Positions 30,228 through 39,176 are shown, counted from the stretch's first letter. The stretch: 64,000 bases of DNA from Roseitalea porphyridii (GCF_004331955.1 NZ_CP036532.1:992001-1056000); one strand, 5' to 3'. A program made the numbers and translations. The notes: generated from the letters alone by a model not told the origin.

Positions 30228-31322
30228 TCAGAACGTGCCCGGTAGAGCACAGCCGATTGCCTTCTTCATGACGGTCGGCAGCGCTTCGCCGCCCAGTTCC
30301 TCCGCTGGCGACCACCACTGGCCGGCACGCGGGGCGAGATCGCCGGTGGCGCGCCAGACCGTCAGGTCGAGCGAAAAATGCGTGAACACATGGGCGACGG
30401 CGCCGCATCGGACCCAATCGAGCGATTGAAACGGCGCGGCCTCGCGACCGGTCTCGCCGTCGGCGCGCGCCGTCCAGCCCGTGGTCGGCACCTGCGTCAT
30501 CCCGGCCAGAAGCCCCGTGCCTCCGCGCTTTTCGAGCAGCACCGCGCCGTCGGGCCGTGTGAGCACGAACGCGGCGCCGACGCGCCTTGGCTTGTCTTTC
30601 CTCGGCGCCTTGACCGGAAAGCGTTCCGGATCGCCCGTCGCCAGCGCCCGGCAGTCCCCCCGCAATGGACAGTGCAGGCACGCCGGCCGTTTCGGCGTGC
30701 AGATGGTCGCGCCCAGATCCATCATCGCCTGGGCGAAGTCGCCGGGCCGGCCGGCATCGAGCATCTCGCCGACGATGGTCCGCACCTCCGGCTTGGCCCT
30801 CGGCAGGGCCGTTTCGATCGCATGAAGCCGCGTGACCACCCGCTCGACATTGCCGTCGACCACCGGGGCGGGCACATCGAAGGCGATCGCCGCGATGGCA
30901 CTGGAGGTGTATTCGCCGATGCCCGGCAGCGCGCGCAGCCCTTCGACGGTCTGCGGAAAGGTGCCGCCATGGTCGGCGACGATCGCCTCGGCGCACTTTT
31001 TCAGGTTGCGCGCCCGTGAGTAATAGCCGAGCCCGGCCCATGCCTTCAGGATATCGTCCTCGGGCGCGGCGGCGAGCGCGGCGACGCTCGGCCAGCGCGT
31101 GGTGAACGTGTGAAAATAGGCGCGCACGGCGGCCACCGTTGTCTGCTGGAGCATGATTTCCGACAGCCAGACGCGGTAAGGATCGGGCCGTTCCCCGCGC
31201 GCCCTCTCCGCCGGCCCGACACGCCAGGGCAGATCGCGGGCGTGGTTGTCGTACCAGGCGAGCAGTTTGCGGGCAGCGGGGGAGGCGAGGTCGGAATCGG
31301 GCAGGGCGGACATGGCCGCCAC
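30228..31322 (-). CDS. mutY: A/G-specific adenine glycosylase (364 aa)
   Basis: This DNA-repair enzyme removes adenine opposite 8-oxoguanine. The catalytic glutamate region reads SEIMLQQTTVAAV; the helix-hairpin-helix motif LPGIGEYTSSAIAAIAF and catalytic Asp in VVDGNVERV are intact. The [4Fe-4S] ligands are C-x6-C-x2-C-x5-C in CTPKRPACLHCPLRGDC. A C-terminal NUDIX-like domain recognises oxoG. Start 31322; an ATG three codons in is equally possible. It is divergent from the DUF721 gene. Confidence 0.96.
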   Translation of the reverse strand: MAAMSALPDSDLASPAARKLLAWYDNHARDLPWRVGPAERARGERPDPYRVWLSEIMLQQTTVAAVRAYFHTFTTRWPSVAALAAAPEDDILKAWAGLGYYSRARNLKKCAEAIVADHGGTFPQTVEGLRALPGIGEYTSSAIAAIAFDVPAPVVDGNVERVVTRLHAIETALPRAKPEVRTIVGEMLDAGRPGDFAQAMMDLGATICTPKRPACLHCPLRGDCRALATGDPERFPVKAPRKDKPRRVGAAFVLTRPDGAVLLEKRGGTGLLAGMTQVPTTGWTARADGETGREAAPFQSLDWVRCGAVAHVFTHFSLDLTVWRATGDLAPRAGQWWSPAEELGGEALPTVMKKAIGCALPGTF

Positions 31323-31400
31323 TATCCACCGGTTGCCCCCAAGTGCAATGGTGCAGGTATGGCCGCTTCATCGCCGCCCGGCGAACTGCTATGGTCGGTC

Positions 31401-31877
31401 ATGGCCAAACCCGCTGCCCGCCTCGTCAACGCCGTGCTCGACCCGGTTCTCGCCAAGCGCGCAGGACTGTCGATGGCGCTTGTCGACGCCTGGCCGGAAA
31501 TCGCCGGTGCCCGCATCGCCGATTGCTCGTGCCCGCTGAAGATCAACTGGCCGCGCCGCACCCACGAGGACGATCCGTTCGAACCCGGTGTGCTCGTCGT
31601 CGCCGCCGATGCGATGGCGGCTTTGCACATCCAGCATCAGGCGGGCGAAATCGTCTCACGCATCAACGCCTTCATGGGATTTCAGGCGATCGCCCGCGTC
31701 AAGCTGGTGCAGAAGACGGTTACACCCGCGCCACCGCCCGAAAGGCGGGCGAGACCGTTGACCGACGCCGAAAAGGGCCGGATCGACGCTCTGGCGAACG
31801 ATTTCGACGATGAAGACCTGCGCGAGGCCGTGCGCCGGCTCGGCCGCAGCGTCATCGCCGAGCGGCCGCGCCATTGA
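31401..31877 (+). CDS. DUF721 (DciA-like) protein (158 aa)
   Basis: The N-terminal half matches the DUF721 family: LVDAWPEIAGARIADCSCP then VLVVAADAMAALHIQHQAGE. The family includes DciA, a helicase-loading factor for DnaB in many bacteria, so a replication role is possible. The C-terminal tail is charged. The start is uncertain: ATG 31401 gives the family-like MAKPAARLVNAVLDPVLAKR, and ATG 31359 would add 14 residues. The placement beside mutY is common in rhizobia. Confidence 0.85.
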   Translation: MAKPAARLVNAVLDPVLAKRAGLSMALVDAWPEIAGARIADCSCPLKINWPRRTHEDDPFEPGVLVVAADAMAALHIQHQAGEIVSRINAFMGFQAIARVKLVQKTVTPAPPPERRARPLTDAEKGRIDALANDFDDEDLREAVRRLGRSVIAERPRH

Positions 31878-31932
31878 TCCCGCGACAAAGCGCCCGGCTG
31901 CGCGTTTGCCCTCGCGCGCTAATTCCGCCAGC

Positions 31933-32361
31933 ATGGAAATTGACGAGACCACGGAGCGATCCTCCGGCCCGCGCACGGGCGACCCTGTCATCGAGGTCTT
32001 CCACGATGGCGACTGCCCGGTGTGCCGCCTCGAGGTGGGCTACTACGGTCGGCTCGACCGGGCCGGGCGGATCGACTGGGTCGACATCACCGCGTTGACC
32101 GACGCCCAACTGCCTGCCGGCAAGAGCCGCGCGGATCTGCTCGGCCGGTTTCACGTGCGCGAGATCGGCGGCGATAGATGGCATGTCGGCGTCGACGCGT
32201 TCGCCCGCATCTGGCGCGAACTGCCCTATTGGCGGCATTTCGCTTTCCTGTTTTTCGTGCCGGGGCTTCGCGGGCTGGCCGAATTGGGTTATCGGGGGTT
32301 CCTGCGCTGGCAGCGATGGCATCGCGCCCGCCGCCAGCAGCGCCGCCGCCAGACCGCCTGA
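31933..32361 (+). CDS. DCC-family thiol protein (DUF393, 142 aa)
   Basis: This is a small protein of the DCC family, named after the motif seen here as [15 protein letters not shown], which resembles a thioredoxin-like CxxC site. The middle has [16 protein letters not shown], and a hydrophobic segment with a very basic tail ([13 protein letters not shown]) follows. Its role is unknown, with a thiol-disulfide function inferred from the motif. It ends eight bases before the YcgN-like gene. Confidence 0.86.
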   Translation: MEIDETTERSSGPRTGDPVIEVFHDGDCPVCRLEVGYYGRLDRAGRIDWVDITALTDAQLPAGKSRADLLGRFHVREIGGDRWHVGVDAFARIWRELPYWRHFAFLFFVPGLRGLAELGYRGFLRWQRWHRARRQQRRRQTA

Positions 32362-32368
32362 GGAGCCC

Positions 32369-32833
32369 ATGTCCGCCGATCCGGCACAATCCCGTCCGTT
32401 CTGGGAGACCAAGACGCTTGCCGAGATGACGGCTGGCGAATGGGAAAGCCTTTGCGACGGCTGCGGCAAGTGCTGCATGTCCAAGCTGATCGACGAGGAC
32501 ACCGAGGAAATCCACTACACGACAGTCGCCTGCCGCCTGTTCGACGCGGCAAGCTGCCGCTGTTCGGACTATGAGAACCGGCAGGCGAGGGTGCCCGACT
32601 GCGTGCGCCTGACACCCGACAATGTCGGCAGGCTGGTCTGGCTGCCCTCCACCTGCGCCTACCGGCTGATCGACGAGGGCAAGCCGCTGTTTGACTGGCA
32701 TCCGCTCGTCTCCGGCGATCCGATGAGCGTTCACGAGGCCGGTGTTTCCGTGTTCGGCCGGATCACGGCGCGCGAACAGGACATGGCCCATGACGGTGAA
32801 TATCTCGATCATCTGGTCGACGGGGAACTGTGA
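32369..32833 (+). CDS. YcgN-family cysteine cluster protein (UPF0260, 154 aa)
   Basis: This is a cysteine-rich protein with a conserved cluster likely to bind metal: [17 protein letters not shown], then [20 protein letters not shown] and [12 protein letters not shown]. The C-terminal [16 protein letters not shown] is characteristic. The function of the family is not known. AGGAG at 32361-32365 fixes ATG 32369, and the spacing to the preceding gene suggests one transcript. Confidence 0.92.
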   Translation: MSADPAQSRPFWETKTLAEMTAGEWESLCDGCGKCCMSKLIDEDTEEIHYTTVACRLFDAASCRCSDYENRQARVPDCVRLTPDNVGRLVWLPSTCAYRLIDEGKPLFDWHPLVSGDPMSVHEAGVSVFGRITAREQDMAHDGEYLDHLVDGEL

Positions 32834-32899
32834 AATCGCCGATTGCGTTTGCGTCTGGTGCCGGTAACGTCCGGCCGGACCGATGAGGGAGCGTATGCC

Positions 32900-33307
32900 G
32901 TGAGCCAAGCCGACACCCGCGCGCTGATCGAGCGCTATTTCGCCGCGTTCAACGCCAGCGATTTCGACGCGATGGACGAACTGCTGCACGAGGACGTCGC
33001 CCACGACATCAACCAGGGCGGGCGCGAGATCGGCCGCGACGCCTTCCGGCGGTTCAATGCCATGATGTCACGGCACTATCGCGAGACGCTCAGGGATATC
33101 GAGATCATGGTCTCCGAGAGCGGCGTCCGCGCGGCGGCCGAGTTCACCGTCGACGGCCAGTACATCGCCACCGCCGAGGGCCTGCCGCCGGCGGACGGCC
33201 AACACTATTCGCTGCCCGCCGGCATCTTCTTCGAGATCGACGATGGCCGCATCAGCCGGGTGACGACCTACTACAATCTCAAGCAGTGGATCGCCCAGGT
33301 CTCGTGA
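32900..33307 (+). CDS. SnoaL/NTF2-like protein, ketosteroid-isomerase fold (135 aa)
   Basis: This is a small alpha+beta barrel protein, with ALIERYFAAFNASDFDAMDE at the N-terminus and AGIFFEIDDGRISRVTTYYN at the C-terminus, typical of SnoaL-like polyketide-cyclase or isomerase relatives. The reaction is not predictable. GTG 32900 is chosen because GAGGGA lies about ten bases before it. The stop overlaps a possible GTG start of the next gene. Confidence 0.85.
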   Translation: MSQADTRALIERYFAAFNASDFDAMDELLHEDVAHDINQGGREIGRDAFRRFNAMMSRHYRETLRDIEIMVSESGVRAAAEFTVDGQYIATAEGLPPADGQHYSLPAGIFFEIDDGRISRVTTYYNLKQWIAQVS

Positions 33308-33312
33308 CGGAA

Positions 33313-33918
33313 ATGCGTCTCGTGACGGACACGCTGAATGTACGGCCACTCTCGGCCGCGGAAGCCGCCGCGCGCTTCGACGATCTCGCAGGGCTGCGCA
33401 TCACCGTCTTCCGCGCCTTTCCCTATCTCTATGACGGCGACATGGCCTATGAGCGCGACTATCTGGCGACCTACATGGAGGCGTCGGGCGCGTTCATCGC
33501 GGGCGCTTTCGACGGCGATGCGCTCGTTGGTGCCTCGACAGCCGCACCGCTCGGCGAGCACAAGGCGGCCTTCGCCGAACCGTTGGCCGCGCGCGGGCTC
33601 GACCCGGACGATTTCTTCTATTTCGGTGAATCGGTGCTGCTGCCCGCCTATCGCGGCCGTGGCGCCGGCGTTGCCTTCTTCGACCTGCGCGAGGCCGAGG
33701 CGCGCCGGCAGGGCTTTGCCCATTGCCTGTTCTCGGCCGTGATCCGGCCCGAGGACCATCCGATGCGGCCGGCCGATTACGTGCCGCTCGACGATTTCTG
33801 GCGCAAGCGCGGCTACCGCCGGCTCGAAGGGTTTCGCACCGGCTTTGCCTGGAAGGATATCGGCGAGACGGCCGAGACCGAAAAGCCGATGGAATACTGG
33901 GTGAAATCTCTCGGCTGA
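33313..33918 (+). CDS. GNAT-family N-acetyltransferase (201 aa)
   Basis: The acetyl-CoA binding region reads FGESVLLPAYRGRGAGVAFF, with R-G-R-G for pyrophosphate binding. It is followed by EARRQGFAHCLFSAVIRP and a C-terminal FWRKRGYRRLEGFRTGFAW. It probably acetylates a small molecule. ATG 33313 is used; GTG 33304 overlaps the preceding stop codon and would be translationally coupled. Confidence 0.87.
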   Translation: MRLVTDTLNVRPLSAAEAAARFDDLAGLRITVFRAFPYLYDGDMAYERDYLATYMEASGAFIAGAFDGDALVGASTAAPLGEHKAAFAEPLAARGLDPDDFFYFGESVLLPAYRGRGAGVAFFDLREAEARRQGFAHCLFSAVIRPEDHPMRPADYVPLDDFWRKRGYRRLEGFRTGFAWKDIGETAETEKPMEYWVKSLG

Positions 33919-34019
33919 CTCACGCAGATGTGTCGGCCGCGTCAGCAGTTGCGATTTGAACGCGGCGCCGCGCTTTGCCACCTTCGGTTTCGTCACGACG
34001 CGAAGCGATGGAGATTGTC

Positions 34020-34526
34020 ATGTCCGGTCATGTTGTCCGTGGAAAGGTCAAGGCCGCAACCGCAAGGCTCGACCGCCGCGCCTTTCTGGCGCTCGGCGGC
34101 GGCGCGCTGGCCACTGCCCTGATGGCCGCGGGCGCGCGCAAGGCGCGTGCCGAAAAGCTCAACCTGGACGGCGGTGTCGCGATAAAGGGGCACGATCCGG
34201 TCGCCTATTTCGTATCGGGCGAAGCGGTGCCGGGCGATCCGGCGATCACGGCCGACCATGATGGCGCCACCTACCGGTTCGCTTCGGCCGAAAACCGACA
34301 GACCTTCCTCGCCGAGCCCGGACGCTACGCCCCGCAATATGGCGGCTTCTGCGCCTATGCGGTCGCCAACGGCTACACCGCGCCGATCGACCCGGAGGCC
34401 TTCACGGTCCACGACGGAAAGCTCTATCTGAACTTCTCCAAGGGCGTGCGCAGCCGCTGGGAGCGCGACATCCCCGGCAACATCACGCGGGGCGACGCCA
34501 ACTGGCCGTCTCTGTCGGCCGGCTGA
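34020..34526 (+). CDS. YHS-domain protein with Tat signal (168 aa)
   Basis: The N-terminus has a twin-arginine signal, LDRRAFLALGGGALATALMA, so export in folded form is likely. The mature part has a YHS-like domain: IKGHDPVAYFVSGEAVPGDP, TYRFASAENRQTFLAEPGRY and QYGGFCAYAVANG. YHS domains are associated with metal-handling proteins. The ATG at 34020 follows GGAG with six-base spacing. No cofactor can be assigned. Confidence 0.88.
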   Translation: MSGHVVRGKVKAATARLDRRAFLALGGGALATALMAAGARKARAEKLNLDGGVAIKGHDPVAYFVSGEAVPGDPAITADHDGATYRFASAENRQTFLAEPGRYAPQYGGFCAYAVANGYTAPIDPEAFTVHDGKLYLNFSKGVRSRWERDIPGNITRGDANWPSLSAG

Positions 34527-34541
34527 CGCGCCCGCCGGCGA

Positions 34542-35279
34542 CTACTGGTCGAGTTCGAAGGTGACGTTGACGGTCACCTGATAGCTGTTCTCGCCCGCCG
34601 CCACCGGCACCGGAGCCGCATTGCCCGTGTCCGACTGCATGACGGCGGCCCGCTCGATCGCCATCGGGCGGGGCCCGTTCGAATTCTCCGAGATCGACAG
34701 GATGCGTCCCAGACCGATGCCGGCCGCTTCGGTCAGCGTCTCGGCCTTGGCGATGGCGTTGCGCATCGCCTCGGTGCGAGCCTGCGCGATCGCCTCGGCC
34801 GGATCGTCATTGGTGAAGCGGATGCCGCCGCCCCGATTGACGCCGAGCGTGACCGAAGTGTCGAGAATCGCGCCGACGCGCTCGAGGTCGCGGATGCGCA
34901 CGGTCAACGAATTGGAGACCTCGTAGCCGACGATGCGCGGCGCCGGCCGCTCGCCGTCGACGGGTTCGGGATAGACGTAGCGCGGCTGGATGTTGAAGTT
35001 GGACGTCTGAAGGTCGCGCTCGGCGATCCCCTCGGCCTGCATCGCCGCGAGCACCTCGCTCATCGCCGCCGTGTTCGCATCAAGCGCCTCGCGCGCGGTT
35101 TCGGCTTCGCGCACCACCGTCAGGTTGATCACCGCCATGTCGGGCGCGACCTCGGCGCTGCCGGTCGCCGAGACCGATATCTGGGGCGTCAAATCGTTTT
35201 CGGCGGCGGTTGCCGGGCCGACGCCGGTCATGACGAGGGCGCCGATGGCGATGGCGGGGAGAAGGCTTTTGTGGGTCAA
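34542..35279 (-). CDS. SIMPL-domain (DUF541) periplasmic protein (245 aa)
   Basis: A signal peptide (MTHKSLLPAIAIGALVMTG, ending ATAAEN) is followed by the SIMPL domain: ISVSATGSAEVAPDMAVINL, LQTSNFNIQPRYVYP and YEVSNSLTVRIRDLERVGAI. The family is periplasmic and implicated in oxidative stress in some bacteria. The start is TTG 35279, with AAAGGA seven bases upstream; no ATG fits the signal peptide. It lies convergent to the YHS gene. Confidence 0.9.
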   Translation of the reverse strand: MTHKSLLPAIAIGALVMTGVGPATAAENDLTPQISVSATGSAEVAPDMAVINLTVVREAETAREALDANTAAMSEVLAAMQAEGIAERDLQTSNFNIQPRYVYPEPVDGERPAPRIVGYEVSNSLTVRIRDLERVGAILDTSVTLGVNRGGGIRFTNDDPAEAIAQARTEAMRNAIAKAETLTEAAGIGLGRILSISENSNGPRPMAIERAAVMQSDTGNAAPVPVAAGENSYQVTVNVTFELDQ

Positions 35280-35410
35280 GGCACGATCCTTTCGGTGGGG
35301 TCCCTTCGGCGGAGGGCTTGGCCGATGATTGGGGCAAATTGTGGTCCCGCGCGCGGGCGCGCCTGTCCGCTTGCCGATCGGAATCGTTTCGGATACGCAC
35401 GATGCGCGTG

Positions 35411-35487
35411 GGGCCCGTAGCTCAATTGGTTAGAGCCGGCGGCTCATAACCGCTTGGTTGGGGGTTCGAGTCCCTCCGGGCCCACCA
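35411..35487 (+). tRNA. tRNA with CAT anticodon, probably tRNA-Ile2 (k2C-AU)
   Basis: A complete 77-base cloverleaf with encoded CCA. The acceptor stem is GGGCCCG/CGGGCCC and the D stem GCTC/GAGC. The anticodon stem is GGCGG/CCGCT with loop CTCATAA, and the T arm is GGGGG-TTCGAGT-CCCTC. The first base pair is G-C, so it is not the initiator. C4-G69 and C5-G68 pairs, known determinants of the lysidine synthetase TilS, are present, and the anticodon stem closely resembles E. coli tRNA-Ile2. Elongator Met remains possible. Confidence 0.93.
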
Positions 35488-35573
35488 CATTTCTGGACGC
35501 GCGGCGCCGTCGGCCAACCCGGGCGCGCAGGTGACGGTTCGAGGTTTCCCCTCTCACCTCCACCAGAATTTCG

Positions 35574-36794
35574 CTATCTGGCAAAGCCGCGCAGGTCGAA
35601 CGCTTCGTCGGCCACCATGTCCGGCGTCAGCGGTTTGCCCTCGGCGAGGATCTTCCGGCTCATCGCATAGGTCGCCGCATCGTTCAGGCAGTCGACGGCG
35701 AGGAATGTCTCGCCCATGAAATAGAAGTGCGAGATGCTGCCCTCGCGCTTGCCGGGCCGGGCGACGACGCGGTCATAGCCGCGATTGAAGCCGGCGATCT
35801 GCAGCTTCATGTCGTACTGGTCAGACCAAAACCACGGATGCGGATCGTATTCGGTGTCCTGGCCCATGATGTTGGCGGCGACGATGCCGGCCTGATCGTG
35901 CGCATTCTGCACCGATTCAAGCCGCGTCGGCGTGTGGTGGAACGGAAAGACGGTGCAGTCGCCACAGGCATAGATCGCCGGATCGGAGGTCCGGCCGTGG
36001 GCGTCGACCGAAATGCCGACCGCCACTTCGAGCCCGGCCGCCTCGGCCAGTTCGGCGTTCGGCACGATGCCGATACCGACGACGACGAGATCGCAGGGCA
36101 GGGAGGTTCCGTCTTCCAGTTCGACGGCGGCCGCCGTGCCGGTTCCGTCGTCCGCGATCCGGGCGATCTGCGTGTTCTCGAGAATGGTCACGCCATGGCT
36201 TTCGTGCAGCGCGCGGAACGCATCGGCCGTCTCGCGACATGCCACCCGCTGCAGAATGCGCGGCGCGGCCTCGACGACGGTCACCTGCATGCCCTTCTTG
36301 GCCGCTTCCGCCGCCGCCTCCAGCCCGATATAACCCCCGCCGATGACGACGAGCCTGCGGCCTGGCACCATCTTCGCCATCAGCGCGTCGGCATCGCCCA
36401 GATCGCGCATGGTGTGGACGTTCGAGAGCGCGCCGCCGAAATCGCCGGGCAGGGTGCGCGCGTGGGCCCCGGTCGCCAGCACCAGCGCGTCATAGCCGAT
36501 GCGCGCCCCCTCTTCGGTCACCACCTCCCGCGCCTGCCGGTCGACGGCGATCACGCGGCTCGACAGATGGGCCTGCACGTTCTGCTCGTCGTACCAGTGC
36601 TCGGGCCGCAGCTTGAGGCGCTCCAGGCTCATCTCGCCGGACATGTACGCCTTCGAGAGCGGCGGGCGCTGGTAGGGCAGGACCGCTTCCTCGCTGATCA
36701 GCGTCACCGATCCCTCAAAGCCATGCTTGCGCAAATCGTCGGCGACCGAAACGGCGGCATGGCTGCCCCCGACTATGACGACACGTTCGACCAA
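35574..36794 (-). CDS. FAD-dependent NAD(P)H-ferredoxin reductase (406 aa)
   Basis: This belongs to the rhodocoxin/putidaredoxin reductase family and passes electrons from NAD(P)H to a ferredoxin. The FAD motif is VVIVGGSHAAVSVADDLRKH, the NAD(P) motif LVVIGGGYIGLEAAAEAAKK, and the second FAD contact is AIYACGDCTVFPF. The C-terminal reductase domain WFWSDQYDMKLQIAG is typical. TTG 36794 is chosen because GGGAG lies five bases upstream. Its ferredoxin or P450 partner is not in the window. Confidence 0.92.
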   Translation of the reverse strand: MVERVVIVGGSHAAVSVADDLRKHGFEGSVTLISEEAVLPYQRPPLSKAYMSGEMSLERLKLRPEHWYDEQNVQAHLSSRVIAVDRQAREVVTEEGARIGYDALVLATGAHARTLPGDFGGALSNVHTMRDLGDADALMAKMVPGRRLVVIGGGYIGLEAAAEAAKKGMQVTVVEAAPRILQRVACRETADAFRALHESHGVTILENTQIARIADDGTGTAAAVELEDGTSLPCDLVVVGIGIVPNAELAEAAGLEVAVGISVDAHGRTSDPAIYACGDCTVFPFHHTPTRLESVQNAHDQAGIVAANIMGQDTEYDPHPWFWSDQYDMKLQIAGFNRGYDRVVARPGKREGSISHFYFMGETFLAVDCLNDAATYAMSRKILAEGKPLTPDMVADEAFDLRGFAR

Positions 36795-36927
36795 TTCACT
36801 CCCCCGGAACGAAAAGCGGCACCAATGGTGCCGCCTGTCTAACCGCATTGAAGGTCGAATGGCGATGGGTTTTTTAGCCATTGTACCGGAAGGCGATGAA
36901 GACTGGTTTCATGCACCTGCCAAGGTT

Positions 36928-37093
36928 CCCTCTCCCTGCTTGCGGGGAGAGGGATGTGAGGCTTGTGAGCGCAGGCGAACTAGCCGCAACTGGGTGAGGG
37001 GCTTTGCCAGCTCTGCCCCTCATCCAACTGCGACATCAACTCCGCTTCGCTTCGTTGTGTCTCGTATCCTTCTCCCCGCGAGCGGGGAGAAGG
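36928..37093. repeat. Intergenic palindromic repeat element with three stem-loops
   Basis: This fills most of the 346-base gap between the reductase gene and fpr. Three hairpins: 36928-36953 (9-bp stem CCCTCTCCC/GGGAGAGGG), 36991-37026 (12-bp arms, 11 matching) and 37068-37093 (perfect 12-bp CCTTCTCCCCGC/GCGGGGAGAAGG). The arrangement is roughly symmetric. A related element is at 44092-44240, so this is probably a dispersed repeat family. The flanks contain no gene. Confidence 0.75.
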
Positions 37094-37140
37094 AGAGAGG
37101 CGCCGAGACTCAATGAAAAACGCCCTGGAACCGAGCCGGG

Positions 37141-37974
37141 TCAGCCCGCCTCGGCTTCGCCCACGAACGCCTTTTCGAGCACATAGTGGCCGGGCTTGTT
37201 GTTGGCGCCTTCTTCCATGCCGGCCGCCTCGCACAGCTCTTTGATCTCGAGGTTCAGGCCCATCGAGCCGCAGATCATCACGCGATCGTCCTCGGTGTTC
37301 CATGCCGGAACCCCCAAATCGGCGAACAGTTCGCCCGAGCGGATCTTGTCGGTGACACGGCCGGTCTTGTCGCTGTCCTCGCGGGTCGTCGTCGGATAGT
37401 AGACGAGCTTGCCTTCGACCATCTCGCCGATCAGCGGATCGTTGACCAGGTTCTCGATCAATTCGGCGCCATAGACCAGTTCGGCCTTGGTGCGGCAGGT
37501 GTGCGTCACGATCACCTGCTCGAACTTCTCGTAGACCTCCGGGTCGCGCACCAGCGAGGCGAATGGGGCGATGCCCGTGCCGGTGGCGAGCATGTAGAGC
37601 CGCTTGCCGGGCAGCAGCGCATCGATGACGAGCGTGCCCACCGGCTTGGTCTTGAGAATGATCTGGTCCCCGACCTGGATCTTCTGCAGACGCGATGTGA
37701 GCGGGCCGTCCGGCACCTTGATCGAATAGAATTCCAGTTCCTCGTCCCAGGACGGCGAGGCGATCGAATAGGCGCGCAGGATCGGCTTGCCGTTCTCGTC
37801 GGGCAGGCCGATCATCACGAACTCGCCCGAACGGAAGCGCAGCGTCTGCGGACGGCTGACGCGGAAGGCGAACAGCCGGTCGGTATAGTGCCGCACCCAC
37901 GTCACCGTCTGTCCGTCCTTCAGCGAGACGGGCTTGAGCGGTTCGGCGAGCGGGGTGATCTCGTTCATGGCCAT
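37141..37974 (-). CDS. fpr: Ferredoxin-NADP reductase (277 aa)
   Basis: This is a flavoprotein that moves electrons between NADPH and ferredoxin or flavodoxin. FAD-binding signature: TLRFRSGEFVMIGLPDENGK then LRAYSIASPSWDEELEFYSI. The NADP motif is LYMLATGTGIAPFASLVRDP, and the C-terminus is EKAFVGEAEAG. AGGAG precedes ATG 37974, and ATG 37968 is an alternative. It follows the DUF934 gene by only ten bases, so it is the last gene of the cys operon and probably supplies CysI with electrons through a ferredoxin. Confidence 0.95.
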   Translation of the reverse strand: MAMNEITPLAEPLKPVSLKDGQTVTWVRHYTDRLFAFRVSRPQTLRFRSGEFVMIGLPDENGKPILRAYSIASPSWDEELEFYSIKVPDGPLTSRLQKIQVGDQIILKTKPVGTLVIDALLPGKRLYMLATGTGIAPFASLVRDPEVYEKFEQVIVTHTCRTKAELVYGAELIENLVNDPLIGEMVEGKLVYYPTTTREDSDKTGRVTDKIRSGELFADLGVPAWNTEDDRVMICGSMGLNLEIKELCEAAGMEEGANNKPGHYVLEKAFVGEAEAG

Positions 37975-37984
37975 GGGGCTCCTG

Positions 37985-38446
37985 TTAGGCGATCTGCGCG
38001 GCCTGATGCAAACGGTTCTGGTAGGTCACATTGATGCGCGGGACCTGGGACGTCCATTGGCCTTCCGGCTGACGGGCCGCAAGGCGCGCGTCGATGGCGA
38101 CCGCATCGAAGCCGCAACGGCGGGCATGGGCATACTGGTCGGCGATGACGTGCCCCTGCGCGATCAGCCGGCCGGCAAAGCCCAGCCGGCGCAGCTGCGT
38201 GGCGAGCGAAAAGCCGCGCCCGTCCGCGAAACTGGGAAAGGATATGGTGATCGCTTCAAGCGTGTCGAAGAACGGCGCGACGGCGCGCGCGTCGGCGTCG
38301 TTGGCAAGGTTCAGGGCCAGCGCCGCGGGGCAGTCGTCGGGCAGGCCGGCTTCGAGATCGGCCAGCGAAACCTCGCCATAGGTGCCGGCGACAAGCCGCT
38401 CGGCCCGGTCATCCTCGGCAAAGCCGTCATCGGTGACGATGATCAT
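37985..38446 (-). CDS. DUF934 protein linked to sulfite reduction (153 aa)
   Basis: This family is regularly found next to cysH/cysI and is thought to assist sulfite reduction, though its biochemical role is unknown. Family motifs: FPSFADGRGFSLATQLRR, GFAGRLIAQGHVIADQYAHA and RRCGFDAVAID. AGGAG lies upstream of ATG 38446, thirteen bases after cysH. Cytoplasmic, with no membrane segment. Confidence 0.9.
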   Translation of the reverse strand: MIIVTDDGFAEDDRAERLVAGTYGEVSLADLEAGLPDDCPAALALNLANDADARAVAPFFDTLEAITISFPSFADGRGFSLATQLRRLGFAGRLIAQGHVIADQYAHARRCGFDAVAIDARLAARQPEGQWTSQVPRINVTYQNRLHQAAQIA

Positions 38447-38459
38447 CTGCGTCCTCTCC

Positions 38460-39176
38460 TCAGCCATGGGCGGGCGCGCCCCGCACGATCGCGCCATCGA
38501 CGATGTGGATGCCGCACTCGGTCTTCGCCCGACCCCGCCAGCGGCCGGCGCGCGCATCCTCGCCGTCGTTGACGGGCGAGGTGCACACCGCGCAGCCGAT
38601 CGAAGGATAGCCGTGGGCGACGAGCGGGTGTTGAGGCAGGTCAAACGCGTCTGCGTATTCGGCCAGATCCTCCGGCGACCAGAAGGCGAGCGGGTTGAGC
38701 TTGGTCTTGCCGTTGGCGGCCTGCTCGATCAGGTCGAGGTCGGCGCGCGTTGCCGCCTGATGGCGCTTGCGGCCGGTGATCCAGCCGTCAAAGCCTTCAA
38801 GCGCGGCATCGAGGGTCTGTGTCTTGCGCAGGTCGCAGCACCCGTCCGGATCGGACATGTGCAGCCGGCCCCACGGATCGGTACGGCGCACCGCCGCGCG
38901 CGCCGGCCGGATCGTGCGCACATCCTCAAGGCCGAGGCGTGCGGCAAGATCGTCGCGATAGGCAAGCGTTTCGGCGAACAGCATGCCGGTGTCGATGAAC
39001 AGCACCGGTGCGGTCCGGTCGACGCGCGCGATCAGGTGCAGCAGAACCGCCGACTCGGCGCCGAACGAGGAAACGGCCGCGATGCGGCCGAATTTCTTCT
39101 CGACGAACGCCTGACGCAGCAGATCGAGCGTTTCGGCCTGCCAGTCAGGCGGCGCGGGCATTGTCGCGGTGCTCAT
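38460..39176 (-). CDS. cysH: APS/PAPS reductase (238 aa)
   Basis: This enzyme reduces activated sulfate to sulfite. Two cysteine pairs, CC in DPDGCCDLRKTQTL and CxxC in IGCAVCTSPV, mark the [4Fe-4S] type that uses APS. The catalytic cysteine is in KTECGIHIVDG near the C-terminus. The N-terminal pyrophosphate region AAVSSFGAESAVLLHL is typical. Its start lies 32 bases inside the 3' end of cysI. No cysD/cysN ATP sulfurylase is in the window. Confidence 0.95.
   Translation of the reverse strand: MSTATMPAPPDWQAETLDLLRQAFVEKKFGRIAAVSSFGAESAVLLHLIARVDRTAPVLFIDTGMLFAETLAYRDDLAARLGLEDVRTIRPARAAVRRTDPWGRLHMSDPDGCCDLRKTQTLDAALEGFDGWITGRKRHQAATRADLDLIEQAANGKTKLNPLAFWSPEDLAEYADAFDLPQHPLVAHGYPSIGCAVCTSPVNDGEDARAGRWRGRAKTECGIHIVDGAIVRGAPAHG

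Noticed and set aside
32843-32899. Longer N-terminus for the SnoaL-like gene
   Set aside because: The extra 19 residues (MRLRLVPVTSGRTDEG...) do not fit the family fold, and the GTG at 32900 has a better ribosome site.
35411-35600. tRNA as integration site for a mobile island
   Set aside because: No integrase, direct repeat of the tRNA 3' end or foreign base composition follows it.
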